Source of the DNA: Chlorops oryzae
Lineage: Eukaryota; Arthropoda; Insecta; Diptera; Chloropidae
Reading direction: 5' to 3'
Assembly (NCBI GenBank): GCA_020466095.1
Contig: CM035808.1
Span: 8,359,512-8,423,511 of the forward strand
Length of the DNA stretch: 64,000 nucleotides
The notes beneath the pieces were generated by a model, which had not been told where the DNA came from, ran no database searches, and saw nothing but the letters and a program-made list of their open reading frames with translations. The position numbers and the translations under genes are program-made. Shown here piece after piece: positions 57,306-64,000 of the stretch. The number at the start of each line of letters is the position of its first letter. Within the stretch, counting starts at the first letter, position 1.

Positions 57306-59555
57306 ATGTCACAAAAAATGATCTTGCTGATGTCTTCTTCTCGGCTGTATGGCTTTGAATATCTAGAGCATGCAAAGGATCTAATAAAATCGTTTTTAAA
57401 CAAGTAAGTACGAGTCCGTGTGAATGTTTTCCAAAGCTTTTAAGCAAATCTCTTTTAAGGAAAAACGTTAAAAAAATATTATTTATTCCGTACGCTGGTA
57501 AGGATCATGATAAGTACACTGCGACCGTTGAAAAGGCGTTGTCTCCATGGGGTTACCAAGTTGAAGGAATACACACTAAGAAAAATCTCCAAGAGGCTTT
57601 GGAAAACGCTGAAGCCATTTTCATAGGTGGAGGAAATACCTTCGTTTTACTAAAATCCCTTTACGACCATCAAATCATTGACGTTATTCGCAAGCAGGTT
57701 TTGGAGAAAGGAACACCTTACATAGGCAGTTCAGCTGGAACAAATGTTGCTACTTGCTCCATCCATACAACCAACGATATGCCAGTTGCCTATCCACCAT
57801 CTTTTCAGGCTTTGAATTTAATTCCATTTAATATAAATCCACATTATCTCGACCCAGAGCCGGATACAAAACATAAAGGAGAAACACGTGATGAGCGAAT
57901 TAAGGAATTCATTTCATATCATCAAAAACCGGTTTTGGGCTTACGAGAAGGGACCAGTGTACTGGTCGAAGGCTGCGTTGCAACATTGGTAGGAGAACGT
58001 AATGCAAAACTTTTTAAAAGGTAAGCTGAATGATATTTCTTTTAAGACAGATGGAAAGACTGTTTGAAACTATCGGTTTGATATCGCACAGAAAGTAGGC
58101 GTGGCAGCGTTACGAAGTTAAAATTTTCCAACTTTGGGGCATAACAGTAAGCTATGTTCCGAATTTGGGTACCGTGGGTCCAAAATTGTGGATTTTGGAC
58201 CAACCCCGTTTTCTGTTTGAGGGGGTTGGGTTAAAATTTAAAATCAAGCATTTCGGAGCTAAGACACAAAATTTTGTGTCTTGACTAAATTAGTTTGTCA
58301 CTAAAAAAAATTTGTGTCTTAGCTCCGAAATGCATGATTTCCATACATTTTTGGGAAATCATAGAAGGAGTTGCCCTAGGGCTTTGAAATTTGGCATGGA
58401 CGTTCCTCCGTGAAATGCTAAGAAATTCCCAAAAAAAATTTTCGAAATCGAACCACCCCAACCCCCTCAAACAGAAAACGGGTTTTTCTAAAATCCACAA
58501 TTTTGAACCCACGGTCCTCAAATTCGGAACATAGCTTAATGTTGTGCCCCAAAGTAGGAAAAGTTTAATTTCGTAAAGCTGCCACGCCTACTTTTTGTGC
58601 TACGCCCACTCAAAGGTGTTTTCACTCGCATAAGGAGCTTGACTCCATACATTTTTGGGAAATCATAGAAGGAGTTGCCCTAGGGCCTTGAAATTTGGCA
58701 TGGGCGTTCCTCCGTGATTGTCTAAGAGATTCCGAAAAAAATTTTCGAAATCGGACCCCCCCAACCCCCTCAAACAGAACATGGGTTTTGCCAAAATCCA
58801 CAATTTTGAACCCACGGTCCTCAAATTCGAAACATAGGTTACTCATGTGCCCCAAAGTCGGAAAAGTTTAACTTCGTAACGCTGCCACGCCTACTTTTTG
58901 TGCTACGCCCTCTCAAAGTCCTCTATCAGAAATTCGCATCAAAACCAGACAACGTGGCTAGCTAAGACACAAAATTTTATGTATTGACTAAAATAGTAAT
59001 TCGTGACGTAAAAACCTAGTTCAGACACCAACTGGCATAGCGAATACACAAGCTTTTGACAAGCTGTTTTCACGTTCGCGTCTTAAGTCTTTGATCTATT
59101 TCTTTCGCGAAGAGTGCTTGACTCCATACATTTTTTGGAAAATCATAGAAGGAGTTGCCCTAGGGCTTTGAAATTTGGCATGGACGTTCCTTTGCAAATT
59201 GCTATGAAATTCCAAAAACAATTTTCGAAATCGAACTACCCCACTTGCGATCTATCGCATACTTCTCATCGGATGCTTTGAACCATCGCACGTGGAGACC
59301 TTACTTAAGAAATATAGAAAAATACATACTGCAAAGAAGGATTTTCTAAAGATTTAAAAATGAAGCTTGTCATGGCCTTAAGTATTTCTTGTAAACTGCC
59401 GTTAGCATTAGTTTTAGCTCTTTACTCCTAGGTATTAAAAAATTACTACATCGATACACTTAATGGTCGAAAAAATGTCCTTTCATTCCAGTAACCAGGA
59501 AACAGTTGAAGTGCCTCCAAACTCTGACTTGAGCTTTTTATTAGACGCGAAGTGA
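57306..59555 (+). CDS. Alpha-aspartyl dipeptidase (peptidase S51, dipeptidase E)
   Basis: Exons: 57306-57403, 57460-58020 and 59492-59555 (phases 2 and 2), giving 240 residues, the usual family length. Landmarks: IFIGGGNTFVLL (86-97), the nucleophile elbow GSSAG with Ser124, and NPHYLDP with His161. S51 enzymes hydrolyse Asp-X dipeptides in the cytosol by a Ser-His-based mechanism. The closest fly protein is probably CG2200. The final exon is short (SNQETVEVPPNSD to the stop). Intron 2 is 1.47 kb and filled with foldback repeats. AATAAA occurs at 59602 and 59621. Confidence 0.9.
58089..59240. mobile_element. Foldback/tandem repeat complex in dipeptidase intron 2
   Basis: The segment at 58089-58229 (TAGGCGTGGCAGC, CCGTTTTCTGTTTGAGGGGG) is repeated inverted at 58459-58602. 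The inverted form is repeated directly at about 58763-58905. A block with TGGGAAATCATAGAAGGAGT occurs at about 58350, 58657 and 59130. It is non-coding. It looks like a foldback element that was itself partly duplicated. Ends and class are not determined. Confidence 0.7.
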
Positions 59556-60371
59556 TGAGAGAACTTAAAGAATTTTCTATGAATACAAATTTTATTTTTA
59601 TAATAAAATGTAAACCACTTAATAAATGTATATTTATATAAAATCAACTTGTTTTAACACATTTTAAAGAATGACTTCGATTCACTTTGAATACTTACAC
59701 CTATTTTGGGGTATTTAGCAAGATTCTTTTTAATAGGCAAAGACATTGGCATTAGTATTTGTATGAGTACTAATAACTAAAACGACTGACTTAAATAGAC
59801 AACAATTTGTTCAATAGAAGTCCTATTGAACTTTTTTGTAGCAAAACTATTTCAAAGAGATGAGTTTTTTAAACCTTTGGCACTTTCGATTTTTTAAGAA
59901 TTAGATATAAAATAAGTAAATATAAATTATTGCATAAATCTAAGTAGAAAATTATAATAGCTAAATCAACGATATATATATACGAATTATGTCTGACTGA
60001 CTGAGAGCATTTTGCATATGAATTATTGGTGGTGCTGATGGGGCTTTTTCCAGTAAAAGAAAGTTCCACTATTAAGACATTAGAAGTCATAATCTCGTTG
60101 TTTTGAGCTTAAGAAAATATTGACATGACTATTGACGACTAAAACACACATAAGAAAAATAAATAAACTGAGCTGTTATCGTATATTTAATATTATATCA
60201 TATTTCGGCAAGACGGACTGTTTTGAAACAGGTATCTATTTATAATTCTTTGTTCATCGAAGAGCAATTGTTTGTGACTTTTAAATCAAAATCATTATCT
60301 ACCCGGATAAATAAATGAAATTCTGATAGAATTCTGTAAGTAGGGCAATAATTTGATTGATTCGTCATAAT

Positions 60372-60560
60372 CAGGGATGCCCGCGGAGCAAGCTTCGGAG
60401 CATTGAGAGCAAATGCTTGTGTACATACACAAAAGGCAACAAGCAAGCTGAGAAATCGAAACCTGTTTAGTCTGACATCAGGCAGCGAACGAGCAAGACC
60501 TATATGTCGGATGAAGCAAAAAGAGAGAACTGAAAAAGGTCGAAAAACGTTTTCATGCAA
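60372..60560 (+). mobile_element. hAT-like fragment, CAGGGATGCCCGC end (copy 1)
   Basis: It begins CAGGGATGCCCGCGGAGC and shares about 185 bases with an inverted copy at 61575-61756. Its flank GTCATAAT does not match the flank of the other copy, so these are two separate insertions or the ends of a rearranged element. Confidence 0.55.
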
Positions 60561-60654
60561 TTGCAACAACTATAGAAGACTTCAATTATGTGGAGCATCC
60601 GTATAATTCTTGAAAAACTTATCTCATATTAAGTGCTACTGAAGCATCTTAATG

Positions 60655-61455
60655 ATTAGAGTCTGTTCTTCCGTAACAGTGAATCACGTTGAAGTGCCCA
60701 AACTGCACTTGATTTTAGCCACAGTTAAAAAATTGAATATTTTGAGTACAATTCATAAGAAATGTACGAACTGAATATGTTATTTCTTTATGATCAATAG
60801 CTTCCATTAGACGTATGAATAAATCTTTTATAGCTTAAAAAAATCAAAAAAGCAATGTTTAAAGTCTGTGTGAAAACAAGAAATATTTTCTAGTAGTACA
60901 ATGACTTCTGTTCAAAGCGTATAGCATTTAATTGACTTTCTGATCTAAATGTATGCACTTACGATTACCGTTAAAAGTCGCCTGACTATTGCAATAATCA
61001 GTATCTTTATGAGAACATTATATTTTCATTAACATTACACATTGTAATGGAATCTTTGTTCGTTTATACTAAATTGCTATTTCGAACGCAGATTTGGTTC
61101 AACACACAATATGGATTTCGTTTTGAAAGTATAACATGTCCATAAAATTGTGCATAATTAATGCGAATTGAAGTGTAACGTTATTTTCGATATGTTGTCG
61201 AGGATGCATTTATGCAACAGATTGTTCGCAAGCTTGTGCTTGACATAGTTCGACTATAAAAGATAGTAAATCGTGTTTGACTCTAAATATCTGACTTGAC
61301 TCATCGCGTTCACATGTAAAAAGATACGAGCTAGAATTTGCATATGTAATCATGATTATCGGCAAGATTGAAAGCTGAATTTATATCTTTGTTAGTGGAC
61401 AAAATTTAGTAACAATATGATATATAAACTATTATCTCGATAGATATGAAAGTCT
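60655..61455 (-). pseudogene. Decayed direct duplicate of the chondroitin-gene 3' end
   Basis: This block aligns in the same orientation with 61774-62675. It shares GATTAGAGTCTGTTC-type sequence at one end, the 3' untranslated region, the terminal exon (for example ATGTATGCACTTACGATTAC and GCAGATTTGGTTCAACA), the last intron and the edge of the exon before it. Many small insertions and deletions break every frame, so it cannot encode protein. It is an old segmental duplication, not a retrocopy, because the intron-equivalent sequence is retained. Confidence 0.8.
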
Positions 61456-61574
61456 GAATAGGCATATCAAATGATTGATCGCTCAGGGAATCAGAAATTA
61501 CCAGACATTGCGATGATTATGGCAGATGCTCACCACTACATTAAAGCTTGCGATAGTGTGTGTGCGCATTGCAC

Positions 61575-61756
61575 AAGAACGTTTATTCGAACCTTTTCAG
61601 TTCTCTCTTTTTGCTTCATCCGACATAGTCTTGCTCGTTCGCTGCCTGATGTCAGACTAAACAGGTTTCGATTTCTCAGCTTGCTTGTTGCCTTTTGTGT
61701 ATGTACACAAGCATTTGCTCTCAATGCTCCGAAGCTATGCTCCGCGGGCATCCCTG
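61575..61756 (-). mobile_element. hAT-like fragment, CAGGGATGCCCGC end (copy 2, inverted)
   Basis: An inverted copy of 60372-60560, ending GCGGGCATCCCTG. It separates the decayed duplicate from the functional gene. The 149-codon plus-strand frame over it is a by-product of the repeat. Confidence 0.55.
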
Positions 61757-62016
61757 CTTATGGCTATGCTTATGTTAGAGTCTGTTCCCGTACTGCACGA
61801 AGTGCCCTAAACTGCCCAATTTTCCCACAGTTTTCAAAAAATTGGTCAGTTTTGGTCAACTTCGTGAAGTACGGGAACGGAAATGTTATTTCTGTGTATG
61901 TCAAAAGACTTCTCGATTAGAGAAATAATCTTTTTTGAGTCGCTCTAAAAAAATACAAAAAAGCAAAGTGTACTCCAAAGTCTAGGATGCTGAAAACAAA
62001 GAAATCAATGAATTTT

Positions 62017-64000
62017 CTATTTATGTACAATACTTCTGTCTTCAAAGCGTATAATTGCATCTCCTAATTGCTTTCTCGATGCTAAATGTATGCACTTACG
62101 ATTACCGTTAAAGTCGTCCTGTTCTCTATTTCTAATAATGCTGTATCTGTTTGGAATTTCGTTACTATTTTCATTAACATTCCCACTTGGACACTTGGTG
62201 GGTATATCTTTGTTCGTTTCTATATAATTTCTTATTGCATTGCCGTAACGCAGATTTGGTTCAACACCACGAAGAGGATGGATTCGTAGCTGTGAAAGTA
62301 TAAACATGTCCAAAATTGTGGCCACTTTTTTCGTTGAACGTGTAAGTAGTTGTTCGATATCGTTGTCCGAGTGTGTTATTGGCAACGAGTGTTCCAAAAG
62401 CTTTCGTGCTTGCACATAGTCTCGACTATAAAACGATATAACATCGTAGTTTGCTCTGTCAAAGTATCCCGTACTCTGACTCACATCGCATGTTTCACAT
62501 TCCTTACAAAAGTCGGCAAATTTGCAAGGGTACATCATGAAACCTATCGGCGAATATATCTGAAAGCCTTGAATTGTATTCATTCGTACCTGATGGGGGG
62601 GAATATCATAATAATTGTTGGAAAATATATATATAAAGCTCAATTATCTTACTCGATTTAGAAAGTCTGGTTTGAATGTAACAGAAGACGATCCCATCAG
62701 TACGAGACTATCGAGCCCAATTTTTGGCAAAGCAAGATCAGCAACTGCTATGCTTAGAATTTCATGTCGACCGTATAAAGATCCAAGCATTATATCATCC
62801 TGCACTGAGGCATCATTCATTAAAACTGGCAGCCGGATCGATACCCACGCAATTCTTGACCCATCCAATTTATATTTTGTTGAAAGTTCCAAGGCTAGCG
62901 ATTTAACACCATTAAATGGATCTGAATCACCTTTACTCGAAGATTCGTAGCGATAGAGAAATATCTGCAAACAAAAAAAAAAAGGTATAAGACAAATATT
63001 TGGAAAATTTATTTTTTTTTTGACGACTTACCATCAACAAAAAAGTATTGTCCTGGTTGCGCATACAAATCCGTTCATAATGGGAAATGAAATCATTAGC
63101 ATCGCGTGTTTGATGCTCGAAGACGGGAACAAGTATTGAAATCTTTTTGCTTTCAGTCACATATGGCGACGGGACGACCTCAACCCGGCCCAATGGTTTG
63201 ATTACATCAAAACTTTTCACAACTTTTGACTGTGGCGTATTATCACGTTCTCGAAAATTTAAATGTAATTGATAATCCATGCCACGTGTTGCATCAAATC
63301 GCCTATAGATCGTATGTACATTTAAGAATTCTAATTTTGGATACTTTTGTGCAGCGTAACGCAATGTCGCGTCGATGACTTTCTCCAAATCAAGTGCGGC
63401 AATGCGACTCAATGGCTCAATAACGTTGTCCGCATTCGGTAAAAAGATATGCGAACCATTTATCAGATGCCACATTAGAATGTCATGCCTTGTCTCTGGT
63501 GTACTCGGCGGTGGTAAACCTAAAGGCCATCGAATCTCGAGTATATTATTTGATATAGTTCCATTGGCAATTCGGTAGGACTTTCGTTCGAGTTCGTTAC
63601 TTTGTTCTTGTGCTAATTCTAAATGATGCTGTAATTGGAAGTATTTTTTTTTTTTTTAGTACACATCGATTCTTGAGTGGTGTAAGTGTGCAAATTACCT
63701 TTGAGAAGAAAGCGTGCAAACGATAAAAATCATCCGTCGAGTGTATTGGAAAAATTGTGCTGGCATTCAGAAATCTCTGGTCTTTGGATAATTTGCTGAG
63801 GTCTTTGAAAATCTTACCATTCGATTTTAATTTGAAAACTTGTTGTTTAATACCCTAGACGCGAAATGGATAGTTAAAAATAGTCAAATGAAATTTTATA
63901 AGATTGATAAGATTGAAAAAATAAAAATTAAGAAAATACCCTGTTGCGGAAGCTTAAGGGGGTCTTCTCATTGAAAACCCGTTTTTTGGACCCTTTTTAA
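62017..64000 (-). CDS. Chondroitin synthase / polymerising-factor family protein, 3' part
   Basis: Exons in the window: 63854-63699, 63628-63032, 62964-62653 and 62589-62017 (all phase 0); the 5' part lies beyond the window edge. The visible C-terminal 545 residues include LMWHLINGSHIFLPNADN, AALDLEKVIDATLRYAAQKY, ISILVPVFEHQTRDANDFI and NTIQGFQIYSPIGFMMYP, the layout of the CHGN domain of Golgi chondroitin synthases. Where active enzymes carry a DxD metal motif, this protein reads LMGSSSVTF before KPDFLNRVRMNTIQG. That points to a polymerising-factor (CHPF)-like partner rather than an active GalNAc transferase. The long Asn-rich C-terminal tail is unlike vertebrate members. Confidence 0.82.
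63958..64000 (-). mobile_element. TTAA-type element, family A, copy 4 (cut by window end)
   Basis: GGGGGTCTTCTCATTGAAAA follows TTAA (63954-63957), matching the left end of copy 2 at 34167. Only 43 bases are inside the window. It lies in an intron of the chondroitin gene. Confidence 0.8.

Larger units (their letters stand above)
59556..62016. other. Region between dipeptidase and chondroitin genes
   Basis: No functional gene is seen. It holds two inverted hAT-like fragments (60372-60560 and 61575-61756) and a decayed direct duplicate of the neighbouring gene's 3' end (60655-61455). 59640-60350 is AT-rich and unremarkable. Confidence 0.6.

Noticed and set aside
61471..61920. 149-codon plus-strand frame
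   Set aside because: It runs over the inverted hAT-like fragment; the mirror frame at 60240-60569 arises from the other copy.

Overview
The window is eukaryotic nuclear DNA from a higher fly (Diptera, Brachycera), probably not a Drosophila. The evidence is spliced genes with GT-AG introns, an insect class XV myosin (Myo10A/sisyphus type), an insect-type mitochondrial ferritin, a licorne-type MAP kinase kinase, and an AT-rich, repeat-packed intergenic background of hAT, TTAA-flanked, Helitron-like and mini-me-like elements. A tephritid-like genome would fit, but the species cannot be fixed from the sequence alone. There are no bacterial operons, CRISPR arrays or intact viral genomes.

Layout. 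(1) 1-26167, minus strand: one long gene for a class XV unconventional myosin, coding from 26134 down to 1828. Order: start exon, one giant 6.9 kb exon (motor, IQ motifs, first MyTH4, split first FERM), then four exons for the second MyTH4-FERM. A separate coding exon at 9958-8851 begins with ATG and joins in phase to the MyTH4-FERM exons, predicting a motor-less isoform. Its introns hold a 722-bp array of an 11-bp minisatellite, a mini-me-like element, a hAT foldback element with an exact 8-bp target duplication, and other inverted repeats. (2) 26168-42248: about 16 kb with no gene I can support, rich in mobile elements and microsatellites. (3) 42249-43433, minus: a one-exon four-zinc-finger protein. 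(4) 43434-46060: nested transposons. (5) 46114-47170, minus: ribosomal protein L30 with a TOP-like 5' exon. (6) 48596-49801, plus: a UPF0488/C8orf33-like gene. (7) 51054-53517, plus: the licorne/MKK3-6 kinase. (8) 55170-56177, plus: mitochondrial-type ferritin heavy chain. (9) 57306-59555, plus: alpha-aspartyl dipeptidase (peptidase S51). (10) 62017-64000, minus: 3' part of a chondroitin synthase/polymerising-factor gene, with a decayed direct duplicate of its last exon at about 60655-61455.

The genes do not form one pathway. They are ordinary cellular genes: filopodial motor, p38 MAPK signalling, iron storage, translation, peptide turnover and proteoglycan synthesis. The most informative features are the mobile elements, several with target duplications legible by eye. 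One is a nested insertion confirmed by an empty site in a sister copy, and several related families are flanked by TTAA. Six single-base frame breaks fall in otherwise well-conserved exons (five in the myosin, one in the kinase). Exon lengths return to the correct phase when each is corrected, so they look like assembly or consensus errors rather than decay.
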